From the NCBI GenBank assembly GCA_028622995.1, contig JAJQJQ010000007.1, forward strand, positions 7,192,001 to 7,256,000: a stretch of 64,000 bases of DNA, in the 5' to 3' direction. Both the position numbers and the translations under genes were made by a program. Of this stretch, positions 45,407 to 57,428 are shown one piece after another (position 1 is the stretch's first letter; each line of letters begins with the position of its first letter). The stretch comes from Panagrolaimus kolymaensis (lineage: Eukaryota > Nematoda > Chromadorea > Rhabditida > Panagrolaimidae). The notes under the pieces were generated by a model. That model was not told where the DNA came from and did not search any database. It saw nothing but the letters and a program-made list of their open reading frames with translations.

Positions 45407-45822
45407 TAGTGTTAAATTACCGACTTACCGACCGACTTTTTACCGACCGATTTACCGACCGACCGTTTTTTTATACCGACATTTTACCGACTTTACCGAC
45501 CGACAAAATTTTATACCGACATTTTTTTCTCAAGTTCTTATCAGGATTTGTTTTTCTTAAAAAGTAACAATGAATACAAATTTTTTGATCTTATTATCAC
45601 TTAAGCATTAAAAAAAATGTATTTTTGACTAAAAACTGAAAGTTTTGTTGATTTTCTGACTCGAAGCAAATTTTTGTACCGACTTTTTTACTGGCCGATT
45701 TACCGACCGACCATATTTTTATACCGACAAATTACCGACTTTACCGACCGGGAGCAATTTCCATAACGACAATTTTCTGAATTAACCGACTTTTTTGTCG
45801 GTCGGTCGGTAATTTAACACTA
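45407..45822. mobile_element. hAT-like MITE with ACCGACCGAC repeats, no target duplication
   Basis: Terminal inverted repeats TAGTGTTAAATTACCGAC and GTCGGTAATTTAACACTA are perfect over 18 bp. The interior has TTACCGACCGACC tracts near both ends and around 45690-45760. Unlike the other three MITEs, the flanks (ATCCAGAT and GTCACAAC) do not match, so one side has probably been lost or rearranged. It abuts the truncated 5' end of the broken acyltransferase. Confidence 0.8.
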
Positions 45823-46078
45823 GTCACAACACGACTAAACTTTGTTGGTGAAGACGTTTGAATAGCACGCTTTACTTTACTATACAAAAGTCGGGTATTG
45901 ACCAACAAACGAATAGTAAAAGAAAGAAAAAACTGTTATGGCTTTTTATTCAGCAAAAATGTTCTTTTTAGAAAAACAGAAACAACAATCGCAAAGATAA
46001 ATATTTATTAGTATAGCAAATTTAAACAAATCCACAAACATCGTTACAAAAAAACCCATAGTAATTAATGTTAGCTAG

Positions 46079-47291
46079 TTAGTAACAAGATAAGCATAAT
46101 TGACATAATTTAAAAATAGAATTATTTTTTTCTTTGGTTAAAATGCATTCATTCACGAAATGCTTTTGATATTGACGAACTTGGAAATATTCGAGTTTTC
46201 TTTGCAAACTTTCATTTAATCCAATAATTTTTAAGAAACATGTAAGCGCATATAACAAAAATGGAAATTCAACCAAGGAAATAGTTTCATGAGTAGAAAA
46301 TATTTTTGTTAAAGAATCAATTATTTTCTCATCACTATTTTCCATAATTCCCAAAGCCATTTCTAATAGTTCTCTATTGCCATTTTCCAAATAAGCGATT
46401 AAAAGATCCGGACGTTGAGCACTGGATTTAATGAGACAATGAACTTTTGTTGCAAAAAATTGGGCATCATTTTTTTCATTTTTGCCGTCCGTTTTTTCTA
46501 CCATCGGTGTGGTAGGTTCCGGGAGCATGAAAGATTCGCTTTGAATCTTTTCCACGAGATTTTTGAGTTTAGAAAGTGGCTGAGAAGTTATTTGGAAGGG
46601 TTGAGATTTTATACCATTAAATTTCGGTTGAGCTACGAAAGTTTCAGGTATTTTCCCAAGTTGCATGGGTTCATTGGTGTAATGATTAGCTGTTTCAATC
46701 AAATCAGGATCTATGGCAGCAAAATGAATGATTACAAAATTTTGAGGTACTTCCAATCCATTAAATTTTGTGCCAATTGACGAGTTTTCACGTTTTTTGA
46801 CAAGAGACTTTACCACATATGGCTTTGATACATTGGGTAATTGGTTATGTGAAACAAGTTTTTCACTTCGTGGCGGCGGTCCCATTCCAAGTTTCAAACA
46901 TTTTTGATAACGACATTTTCGACATTTGGCTCCTTTTTTGGTAGGCACTAAAAAAATTCAAATTTTACGGGTTAAGACAATTCTTTTATATTAAAAAAAA
47001 GCTAAAATTCTATGGGAATTTTTTTGCTCGTCATTAAAAAACACGTGAAAAGGAATTTCTGTCCATTTTTTGAAGTTGACGAATATTTTTTTAGAAAAAA
47101 AACTTACAAATTAAACATTTATGTGAATGTAAACAATATAAATATTGTTGGATTTTGATAGTTCTCATGAAAAATATTGCACATGCATTACAGCATAATC
47201 CATTGAAACGTTTACGATTAGTTGGAACCAAGCGAGAACAAATTTCACAATAAATTGTTGTTGTCGTCGTCATTGTCGTTGGAAGAACCAT
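46079..47291 (-). CDS. Divergent nuclear hormone receptor (family B, copy 2)
   Basis: Exons 47291-47108 and 46947-46079 (1053 nt, 350 residues). Starts M-V-L-P followed by a Thr-run, then Y-C-E-I-C-S-R-L and G-L-C-C-N-A-C-A-I-F-F-M-R-T; finger two continues Y-L-Y-C-L-H-S-H-K-C and, after the intron, K-C-R-K-C-R-Y-Q-K-C-L-K-L-G-M-G-P-P. The linker (about 160 residues) is long, low in conservation and Pro/Lys/Gln-rich. The C-terminal block starts F-F-A-T-K-V-H-C-L-I-K-S-S-A-Q-R-P-D and ends L-C-Q-L-C-L-S-C-Y, very close to the copy at 57429. Predicted DNA-binding transcription factor. Confidence 0.85.
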
Positions 47292-47811
47292 AATTATTTT
47301 TTTTCAGAGGTTATTGCACAATATGAATGAAGAAAAAAATAAAAATTATTTATGAATGAATTTTTTTCAAACTCGCAAAAAAACTTTTTTAACTTTGTAG
47401 GTTATATTCGACCTTTTTTCTTTTTTACCGCTATATAGGATGGCAGTGCTGGTGTAAGTGGTAAGTAAATACATAATCAAGATAACCTCACCAATTTCCA
47501 AAAAAAAGAAGTATATTTTCAATATTTTCTATGCAATATAACCTTTTTCGCAACCTAATTCAAAAAAAAAATGATTTTTTGACATATTTATTTTTCGGCG
47601 AGTTATTTCCTCATTGAAAGAGGGGTGGAGGAAAAAACGGCACTTATGCTGTTTCCCCCCCCCCCCCCCATTTTTGCGATTTTTTGATTTTTTACTTTTT
47701 TGTCATTGTAAAATGTGCCTTTGTTTTATAGTTTCTTATTTTCTAAAAGAAAATTTACTTCGGGGGATAATTAGGTAAGGTATTCCCGGTAATTTACCAA
47801 TATTGTATTAA
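47292..47811. other. Intergenic with a run of 15 C
   Basis: Upstream region of the receptor, with TTTCAAACTCGCAAAAAAAC near 47366-47385 resembling the GACTCGC motif of the other family B receptors. A homopolymer of 15 C at 47655-47669 is striking in AT-rich DNA. The left gene's 3' flank lies at the right end. Confidence 0.4.
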
Positions 47812-49132
47812 TTATCCACCCGATTCTTTCCATCCATGAACAATAAAATCTTTTGGTCCCCATTCTGAATTCGTTAACCATCCATCCCGGGCCCAACCTT
47901 GTCGAGAAGTTTTTGATATTATTTTTATTCGATCAAAAATTAGAGAATTATTTACAATGTTTCGCGCGCATGATACAAATGCCTTTACATCATTCCAATC
48001 TCTAAAAAGAATTCCATTTATAAATTTTATAAAAATTTGTTGCTTAAACTTACTTTGATGATTCCCAAATTTGGCGACAATATGAATTTTTTGAATCATT
48101 TAGGGCAAATCTATTAACAAACACTTGCTGAAAAATTAATAGTTTAATAAAGTAACCGCATCTATTTGTAATTATTGGGGCCAAAAAAAGATTTTTGAAT
48201 GATGACTAGCTAAGAAAATATAGTTTCGGATAAAAAAAAATCTTACATGCAAAGCCGCATTATCCCGCCCATTAAAGCTTTTTGGCATTTGAGCTTCATA
48301 GTTAACCCATTCCTCCAAAAAATCAATGGCGTATGGAGTGTTTCTGTAATTTGATTTAATATTTAAATAAAAAAATATGTAAAGTGAATTCTCTGATAAT
48401 GGATGTCTGCCTGATTATTTTTTTATTTCTTTGCTATTTTTACTTTTTAATCACTAAAAAACCGCCTCTTATTTTTCGAGAAAATAAAAGCTTTCCCTTA
48501 ACCAAATTTTATAAAAATTGTTTACTTAATAATATAACTTCCTGCTGCAATTTCAGGTGTGAATATTCGTTCATAAAAAAAAATATCATATTTTAAATCA
48601 ATGTAATTTTCAATATAATGTCGAGGATTAATTACGCCAAAATCAGCATCTAGGAATAAAATATATGGGATATTAGGGTTTTCCCTAAGAATATTTACTG
48701 TGACACAGTGCCTTTGAAACATTATCTATAACTAACTAAGCAATATCAACAAAGGCCAAAAAAAATTAAAATAAAGAAAAAACTAACAAAGAACTTACAT
48801 CGCTTTGAAGACATCGATGTTTAAAATCGGGCGAATCATCTATAACAATTTTAATATATTTGTAATTATGCAAATTACAATAGCATTCTATGGTTTTTTG
48901 TGCAAATTTATACTCATTTAATTCATCGAAACGCCTCATAACAACAAGAACCGCAGGCTTTTTACCTAAAAAAAAGTTTTCTTTTAAAGAAATACAAAGT
49001 TTTAGATATAAGTCAACCTTCTTTTAAAATTTCGTAATAAATTTTTTTAATCATAAGTAAAATAAATAAAAAAATAAAAATTTTAATAATATATTCTTGA
49101 AATTTACAAAATCTAAAAATAGTGGCGGACAT
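47812..49132 (-). CDS. DUF273 family glycosyltransferase-like protein
   Basis: Exons 49132-49018, 48965-48799, 48725-48526, 48343-48247, 48127-48054 and 48001-47812 (843 nt, 280 residues), all phases consistent. The N-terminus has a hydrophobic anchor ([14 protein letters not shown]), then [11 protein letters not shown]. The central segment [15 protein letters not shown] carries a D-A-D of the kind used for metal and sugar nucleotide binding. [15 protein letters not shown] and the end D-F-I-V-H-G-W-K-E are characteristic of the nematode DUF273 family. A Golgi glycosyltransferase role is inferred from the fold-like motifs; no substrate is known to me. The start is chosen because it precedes the anchor and leaves all exons in phase. 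Confidence 0.8.
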
Positions 49133-49680
49133 TTTTTTTATAGAAGAAAAAAAATTTAAACGTTCTTTTAATAAGAAACAACTTCAAAAAAAAGAAGGAA
49201 TAAAGGAAGAAAGAAATAAAAATTCATTTTGCAAAACAAAAGAAAACTAATAAGTAACTATGTATATTTTAATTATTCGTTGAAAAACAAAGGCATCATT
49301 GTTATAATATACTCCTATTATTATTTTGAAGAAAAAAAAGTTTGATTTCAAAATACTAAGATTCTTCCCTTTAAAAACCGTGAAATAAATTTTTTGAATA
49401 AAGTTTTTTTTTATAAAAAAATTTGTATAATACCCTTCTGCATGAGATTTTCTAAAAATTGCTAATTGGAAAAACTTAAAAAAAAGTAATTCGATTTTAA
49501 AAGAAATATGGTAATTCATAAATGAAATATGTCTCTTTTCTCTTCTTTTTTTTGGAAGTGAATGATCGAGATCTTTGATACTGCAACCCGAGGACGAAGA
49601 TACAAAATAAGAAATTTTTTAAAAATTTTCTATAAATTTATTACCGGGTTGTTGTCAAGAAAAAACAAAATTTTAATATA
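49133..49680. other. Intergenic, holding a short shared repeat
   Basis: No gene seen. Bases 49540-49620 match 56410-56495: both have GAATGATCGAGATCTTTGAT, CTGC(A/T)ACCCG and GAGGACGAAGA(T/G)ACAAAATA. The frame at 49247-49519 is not supported. Confidence 0.4.
49540..49620 (+). repeat. Short dispersed repeat, copy 1
   Basis: About 80 bp resembling 56410-56495 in the same orientation, preceded in both by a T-rich tract and TTTTTTTGGA(A/G)G. Confidence 0.65.
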
Positions 49681-52600
49681 TTAACTATCAATAGCATAAA
49701 CTAAATTGGGGATTAACTTTAATGATGCTCTAGGAGTGATATGTCCAACATCACAATACATCGATAATGAAGTTTTCAAATCAATTAATGGGCAAATATC
49801 GTTTTGGCAAAAAAGATTTTCAGTTGAAACAATCAAACATTTTGAACAATGTTGAGTTGATGCTTCATTTACACGTTTCCATGCTAAATTGTGTCTCATT
49901 TGATGTTCCTTCAAAAAAAGTTTAAAACTAAAAAAAATTTATTAAAAAATTATTTACTTTTAAAGAAATTTGATAATCTCTCAATGAAGTTGTGTTGTTT
50001 TCTCGCAAAGTTTTAGCAATAGTTAATGGATCGGTAAAATTTATTCTAAAAGAAAGAAAATTTAATTAAGATTGAAATTAATCAAAAAATTCAAATAACT
50101 TACTTTCCAATAACAAACTTTCCAAAAGTTGGATTTGGTTCTATAATAATTAACCGATTAGTAAAATCAGATATTTTTTGAATAGCTTTTTTTATTTCTT
50201 GAAATGGCATATCAGTTGATGGATTTTGCATTGAAGTGTTTCCCAAATCTGGCATTATATCGAGTCTATAAACAGCATTATATTAAAATTAGTGAGTAAA
50301 TGGCACTGTTAATAGGGGATACAATTAATCAAATACGGTTAACTCGTGATTTCATTTTAAAAAAAGTCCAAGCTCGAGGCAAAAAATCCTCAAAAAAGCA
50401 CTGTCGAAAATCTTGAAATCACACGGAAATTAGTGACGCTCATCGAAGTCCACGTTGTTTTTTTTGATGTTAAAAAATACGATAACAAAAATAAATAAAT
50501 ACGCTCTTCTCCTAATTTCCTGAAATAAAGCATAGGTTTCGCTGGCTAAAGCGTGCATTTTTCGATATGGGTTTTTTTTTCTTCAAAATACGAGCTCGAC
50601 ACTGCTGTTTAACCTTTTTTAAATAATTATTACCTTCCAAAACTTATGATAATATCAGGTTTAGCAGCATTTAAAAAATCATAATGAAGTTTATCAAAAT
50701 TATTACAAATTGGATCAAGTTTTTGATTAATCTCTCCAATAATTAAATTACACAATGGACGAGTGATAACATAAACTTTCGAAAACTTTGTTCTTGATTG
50801 TTTTATTGCATCTAAAATACCTCGAATCGAAAAATAAATATAACTATTTCCAGTTAACATAATCGTTTTATTTGTAGTCACTGAATTATTTAGCTAAAAA
50901 ATTTATTGTAATTTTTATTTAAAATTAAAAATAAACAAACTATGGTACCTTGTATGAGCAATATCGTTCCATTTCTATTTTTTCACGCTTAACTTTAAAA
51001 TATTTTTCTATTAAAGGATCACTTTCACATGAAGGATAATAAAATGACAAACATGATTTTGCTTCATTTTCATTGCCGTTTATTGGGTTGGAAAATAATT
51101 TATTCTAAAAAAATTCCAAGTTTCAAAAAGTGCACAAATGAATGGTGTTTTGCATGCGAAAAAAATATAAATTTGTGGCTGCAAAAGGAAGAAAAAAGCC
51201 CAAAAATTCAATGAAAATTTTTTCCATGGTTTCGAAACTTTATAAAATTGTGTGTTCTGATTTTGGTGATAATTTAGAAAATATAAGGGTTTCTAAGTCG
51301 AAATAAATGAATCCGTTTTTTTTTTGATTTATTTGGTCTCTCTACGAAACCTTTCCATTTAGCTCTTACCACGAGGAAAATAATTTTTATTTATTTTTCA
51401 TAAACCTGTGATTTCTCAAACAAAAAAATATAGCTTTTATGTATTATTTTTACTTACAGTAAAAGGCTGAAAACGATATCCATAGGTAAAGAATAAAAAA
51501 AATACTATTATATAGCATGTTAATAGAATACCGGCATTGTACTTCCATGTTCGTCTACGAAGTGGTTTTTCTATTAATTCATGGAAAATTATTGAAATAA
51601 CAAAAATAAAAAATAGAGTAAAAAATTTTCCTGAAAAACATAAAATTTAAATTTAAAAAAATAAATATTTGAAAAAGTTTTAAACCGTAAGAAACATACA
51701 TGGGCAACCCAGACGATTCCAGACGATTATCGTCTTTTATGTAGCATGTAGCGCAACGATTTTCGGTTATGTAGCGCAAAATTTGTGAAAAAAAATAAAA
51801 AAGTGAGAAAAAAAGGGCAGAAAAAGAGAAAAAAGAAGAAAAAAGGGAAAGAAAAAAAGGAAAAAAGAAGAGGAAGAGGATCAAAAAAGTAAGAAAGTAG
51901 GCTAAATACTAATTCTTGTTTTTTTGCAGAACATTTTGGAAGCTATTATGTTGCAAAATTATAATTAGGTGAATTATTATCAATTAAAAGACTATAGTCA
52001 TTAAATAATTTATTTACAAACACAAAAATCTTTGCGCAGAATAAATACAAATCAGAAACTTTAAACATAGCCAGTTCGCTAAATTAACTGGCTATACATA
52101 GGTCAATACCCCATAAAACAAGAAAATGTTCACTCAATATAAATTTTGCGTTTAGCTATCAAGTAAGATATTGTTAATGCTTATATAACTAATTTTTATT
52201 ATCTTAAGTGTTATTACTTATCATAGTGGCTTACTAAATGTCTCAGAAAATGATAAATGCATGTTAACCAATGTTCTTATTGATAACATTTTTTTAACCC
52301 AAATTTTGATAATATCATTCCTTCCACTGATTTCTAAAGGCTTTAGAGCACCTTAAAGTAATCCATAATTTATAATCATTTCATTTTAATAATATAAAAT
52401 AACAAAAGTTATTTTATCAAATGAGATTCACAAAAAAAATAAAACTCTTTTATGTGAATATATTTTTTTAAATTTTTTTGCTTTTTATCGATTTGTTGAT
52501 TGCAAAGCGAAAACAAAGAGTTAGCATAGAAGCAACATACTCACATATGAAAAGATAATTCAAATTAAGAAGTAGAGGATTTTGCTAAAATATTAGAATA

Positions 52601-55600
52601 ATTTTTTTATATTTCGGAACTAGCGAAAGCTCGCAATACTCTTGAAAAATAAAACAAGGTGTTGTAGAAAATAGGGGTTAGTTATAATTATTTCAGAATT
52701 AAGTAATTTGTAACGAATATAAGACGCTAAAATAAATAAAGTTTTGCAACTTGTTTGAAATAGGGTTTCTTTTTAAAAAGCTTACATATTTTGAAGAAAA
52801 CGCTTGACTTTTGAAAACATCGTCGAAAAAAAACTCACAAATTAAATATTGTTTGTTTTGGATTTTTGCCTCACCATTTTGGGTCAGATTCGGTTTTCTC
52901 TTCTTTTAAGCATTTTGCCACAAAAATTTTTTCAGATTCATATTTTTAAAATATTTGACAAACTGTATAAATTCGAGATAAAAGAAAGAAAATATTAAAA
53001 TTTGGTTGATGAAAATGTTCAGATTGAGAGTTTTTGCCTTGAGAAGAAATTTTTGCTCTGGGAAAAAATTTTGAATTTGTAGTCATTTTGAATTATTCAA
53101 TAGGATTCTTACTATGAGAAATTTTTTAGGATTTTAAAGAGAAAAAAACGTCTTTTTAAATCAGAAATTTTTCAGTGAGAAAGAATAGTAAAAATATTAA
53201 GTTTTTGAATGCGAAAAAGGGTGAGAACAATTTTTAAATAAACACCTATTTCGACCAAGTTGATAAACTTTATTTATTTTGGCGTCTTGTATCAAGGGAT
53301 TAATTACAAAAAAATTAAGTATATTTTTCTTGGAATCATAAAAGCTTTGATAAACAAACAAATAATATGGAAACAGAGCTGTCTAGTTTTAAGTTTCGTG
53401 TTGTCGAGTTGACGCACACTGAAACTCAACTCGAAGAATTTCCGATGAACCGAAAGCTCTGGCTGGAATGCATAAATGCTTGAGATGAAATAAAAATTTT
53501 TCCTCTTTAAAAATACCTTTAATGACGAAGTGCCGAAATTTTATATTATTTGGCTCAATTGATAAAAATTCATTAAAGTCAAAAACCCTTTAAAACTAAG
53601 AATTCAAAAATTATAATCTAATAAATAAATAAATAGTTTAGAAAAATAACTTGGGAAAACAAATTTTAAAATAAAGCGATGAAAATTTTTCTAAATCAAA
53701 TCTATTAACTAATAATATCAAAAAAAAGAAAATTAGAACTATTTTTTATTTTTGTCTTAAGAATTTGCCAAAAATTAAAGCTCAGAAAAGAAATTGAAAA
53801 AACGGTTAGAATCAAGAGTGCTCAAAGTAAAAAAACAACTAATTTAAAATTGCTATATAGCTGGGCTGCATATCTTTCGTTTATATATATAAAAATTTTA
53901 TTTTAAATAGAACTGGGAAGACCATGAAAATTATAAAAAAATCGTCAAAAAAAAAACCACAGGGGGGACCCTTTGCTCAAATTATGTAGCGCAAATTTTC
54001 GAAATTTGTCGTCTGACCGTGCCCAAGTATGGTAAGAAATATCAAAATATTTAAAAAATATTATAATGGGCCAATGAATTAAATATATAGCATACGATGC
54101 ATCTCCAATATAAACAATTTTGAAGTCAAAAAATTTGGGTAATTTAATTCTTTGAAGTTCATTTGACGCAATAAAAAGGGAAGTTAAAAATGTACAAAAT
54201 AATTGCAAAATAATTGAAATTATTTTATCGTCGTCGTTGATGCCAAATTTAAATGGCATAAAACAAATAAGAGTGAGGAAAAAGAAACTTATAATAAAAT
54301 TATAAATTTGCATATTGTTGCCTAAATTATTTTTCTCATCATTTTTTTCAAAATTTTTACATTTTTCTATCAAAGAAGAATTTTTTAATTCTGAATTATT
54401 TATATTTTTAAACATGGTAAAGCAATATGCAAATGTTCCAAATAAAAATTGCCAAATTCGACAAAATACTAATCCAAATGACACAGCTTCATTACTAATA
54501 AAATTTTGTAAACACCAGGATGAAAGAATAAAAAAACTTGTCCAAAATAATGGCATACTTCTTTTAAGAATAAATTTAATAATAAATGGAGCTAATAAAT
54601 AAAATTGAATTTCAACGCCCAGGGACCATGTGTGAACGAAAAAGTTATATCCAGAAACCTAAAAATAAAAATAAAAAAGTAATAAACTTTCTTTATTTTT
54701 TCAAATTTTTCAGTTATTTGAACCCAAAAAAAGAAGCTTACTAATTGGAAATACGCTTTCTTTTGAAACATGGGATAATAATTGTTTACAAAAAACATGG
54801 ACCATTTGATTTCAATTTTAAGAAATTCAAAATGCAACGAATCCAAGAAAAAATATCCAAAAATAAAAAATATGCTGATTACAAATAAACAGGGTGGCAA
54901 AATTCTTTTAAAGCGATTAGAATAAAAATTCCAGAAACTCGGAGATTTAGATAATATTACCGTCATCAAATATCCAGATAAAACAAAAAACCTTAAAGAA
55001 AAAAAAGGTCAGAAATTAAGTTACTTTATTTTATTAAAAGGTCGAACTTTCAATTCATTAAAATATTTAGATAGATTCAAATTGTTTTTTTTAGACTACA
55101 AAGAAAATTTTTGAAAACGAAGTCAGCTATTATTGCTTTAGACTTAAGGTTTTTTGTGAAGAAACCGAAACAGTTTTAAAATTTTTTTTATAAAATTTGG
55201 TTTTTCCTTTGTCTCAAAGGCATTCACAGAAAAAAAACACGGCTAAAGAAAATGGTGCTTGTTGGCAATCATTTGAAAGAAGCTGAGAAAAAAAACTTAT
55301 CGAAAAAGTCAGCGCAGCACGTATTGTAGAAAAAAAAATAAGAAGAAAATTTTTTTTATCTCAAACACTTTTTAAAATTTTCCTTCCTTTCCTTATTTAT
55401 TTCATAGCCTCTCTCTCACATGCCCTTGTTAATCTGATTTTTTTATAATAAATTATGAAAGTTACATAAGTTTGTGATGGCAAAAACAAAACATACATAC
55501 ATATCAACTCCAAGATAACCATGACAAAAATATTCTGGCCATATATGAAATCCCAAAACAGCCATTATGGCTATAACTCTTAACCATTGCAAATCGCTTC

Positions 55601-55622
55601 GCTTATTTAAAGTTATCGTCAT
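49681..55622 (-). pseudogene. Acyltransferase-3 / SGNH protein split by an insertion
   Basis: Exons 55622-55501, 54991-54742, 54658 to about 54030, then beyond the 2.3-kb insertion 51630-51458, 51104-50949, 50893-50634, 50265-50104, 50045-49958 and 49908-49681. The left part encodes the acyltransferase domain (V-L-G-F-H-I-W-P, G-Y-L-G-V-D-M-F-F-V-L-S-G-Y-L-M, H-T-W-S-L-G-V-E-I-Q-F-Y, Y-L-I-H-W-P). The right part encodes the last helices and an SGNH domain (M-L-T-G-N-S, D-V-G-H near the end). Away from the insertion all phases fit and no stop is present. The third exon runs into the insertion and stops about 30 codons later, and its natural donor cannot be found. If the element is transcribed and spliced within a long intron the gene might survive; otherwise it is a recent pseudogene. 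Confidence 0.75.
51702..54024. mobile_element. 2.3-kb insertion with imperfect terminal inverted repeats
   Basis: The ends read GGGCAACCCAGACGA on the left and, reverse complemented, GGGCACGGTCAGACGA on the right. Just inside each end is a TTATGTAGCGCAAAATTTG-like sequence (about 51767-51785 and 53981-54000). The body has no long frame and is AT-rich like its surroundings. It lies between two halves of an acyltransferase gene. A direct target duplication is not evident, so the exact borders and class (MITE, decayed DNA transposon) remain open. Confidence 0.6.
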
Positions 55623-56409
55623 TTTATTTTAAATACAAACAAATTTTAAAAATTAATAAATCTCACAAACTCTGATAAATTAAAAAATTAAAAATTCTTA
55701 TATGTTCTCTCTAAAAAACTTTTTATGACATCGTTTTTTTTATTTTATTTTTTTGAAGCATGCCTTTATTTTTTTATTTCACGATTTTTCATTGTTTTTT
55801 GTTTTCTTATTTTTCTTTCAAAGATAACTTGAAATTTTTTGGAAGGCTATAATTTTTTAGCCTTTATATGTATATAATTATATTATACAAAAAGAGAAGC
55901 TTGGAAGATAAACAATAAATAACAGAAACTTTTATGTTAGATTTTAACTTTTTTTGACTTGACACAACAAAATCCAAAATAGTTTTATGAATGAAAGATA
56001 CCAAAGATTTTTTAAGAAATAAATTTTGAGTTGTCAACGCTTATTTTTAGCTTCGACGAAAAAAAATTCAAGCAAAAAAAATTTCCTTCATTTTTAATAA
56101 GTTTTTTGAAAAAGAAAAAGGTTCCATCCAATTCATTTTTCATTTCTACTTTTTTTTATTCTCATTTAATTTTTGAGAAGCGATGCCTCTCCAACTTGCT
56201 TCAATCGACTCTTATTTATTTTTTCTTTGTTGCAATTAGTTATCTGACTGATCAAGAAAAAAAGTGTTAGTAGAGTAAACTAAAAACACAAAAAATATGC
56301 CCAAACAGGAATATAAAACTTTGCAAATAAAAAAAAAACTGATCGAGGAATGAAGGATACGAAAAAAGAGGCAAATAAATGTCAATCAAAAATGAAGAAT
56401 TCCTCTTTT

Positions 56410-56495
56410 TTCTTTTATTTTTTTGGAGGGAATGATCGAGATCTTTGATGCTGCTACCCGCCGAGGACGAAGAGACAAAATAAGAAAGTTTTAAA
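56410..56495 (+). repeat. Short dispersed repeat, copy 2
   Basis: Matches 49540-49620 with a few changes and a small CCG insertion (GCTACCCGCCGAGGACGAAG). Confidence 0.65.
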
Positions 56496-56589
56496 AGAAA
56501 AAAGAGGTAAGACAAAAAATAAAATAAACGAAGAAGTGAAGCCAGACAGGCAAGTTAGTTTTTTTTCTGTATTTCTGAGCTTTAAAACA

Positions 56590-57205
56590 GTAAAGAATCT
56601 TGATTCAATAATGAATCCAGAACACATAAAGAATATTAAGGATCGAGATCCTATTAAAAATCTTAAAGATCCAGATCCGAGAAAGGTTATTAAAGAACCA
56701 TAACCCAAAAAGGATCTTAAAGATCCAGAACCCAAAAGGATTCTTAGAGATCCAAAACCTATAAATAATCTAAAAGATCCAGAACCTAAAAAGATTCTTA
56801 AAGATCCAGAACCTATAAAGGTTAATAAAGATCCAGAACCCATAAAGTAAAGGTTAATAAAGATCCAGAACCCAAAAAGAATCTTAAAGATCCAGAACCT
56901 ATTAAGAATCTAAAAGATCCCTAACCCAAAAGAACTCTTAGAGATCCAGAACCTATAAAGGATCCAAGAAATAATAATGGATCCAAGAACCAATAAAAGA
57001 TCTTAATGATCCAGAACCCTTAAAGGTCATTAAAAATCCTGAACCTATAAATAATCTAAGATCCAGATCCTAAAAAGATTCTAAGGTTCCAGATCCTATT
57101 AAAAATCTTAAAGATCCAGAACCCATAAAGGTTATTGTAGATTCCAAAAGAATCTTAAAGAACCAGGTCCTATAAAGGATCTTATAAATCTAGATCCCAA
57201 AAATA
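56590..57205 (+). repeat. Degenerate 27-bp minisatellite
   Basis: About twenty units of the type AAAGATCCAGAACC followed by TAAAAAGATTCTT, with substitutions and occasional small indels. Twenty-seven bases is nine codons, and in one plus-strand frame a unit reads K-D-P-E-P-K-K-I-L. Stops and frame slips prevent a long plus-strand protein. It is either non-coding satellite DNA or the relic of a protein repeat. Confidence 0.85.
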
Positions 57206-57428
57206 AAAGAAATGTTTCGTTATTTGTTAAAAATTTTGGGAATATAAAATCCAAAAAAATAAAGGAATGATTGAGTGAAAAAAAGAATGAAAAATCGTGA
57301 AAAAAGAAAAGAGAAAAAAGCGGGGGTGATCATCTATAGAAGTGCCAAACGATCTATAAAATTTTTTTTGATTTTGATTTATTCTTATTTTTATATAACA
57401 TAATGTTAAATTTTTTTTTGTTAGCTAG

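Larger units (their letters stand above)
55623..57428. other. Intergenic with minisatellite
   Basis: The upstream region of the acyltransferase gene is on the left, then AT-rich DNA, the short shared repeat (56410-56495) and a 27-bp minisatellite (56590-57205). Frames at 56031-56270 and 56454-56843 have no independent support; the second is the antisense of the minisatellite. Confidence 0.45.

Noticed and set aside
51692..54034. An 8-bp target duplication for the 2.3-kb insertion
   Set aside because: The flanks (ACATACAT left, AAGTATGG right) do not match as direct repeats, so a hAT assignment is not made.
56454..56843. 129-residue minus-strand G-S-G-S-L repeat protein
   Set aside because: It is the complement of a degenerate minisatellite; no start context, splice site or paralog supports it.
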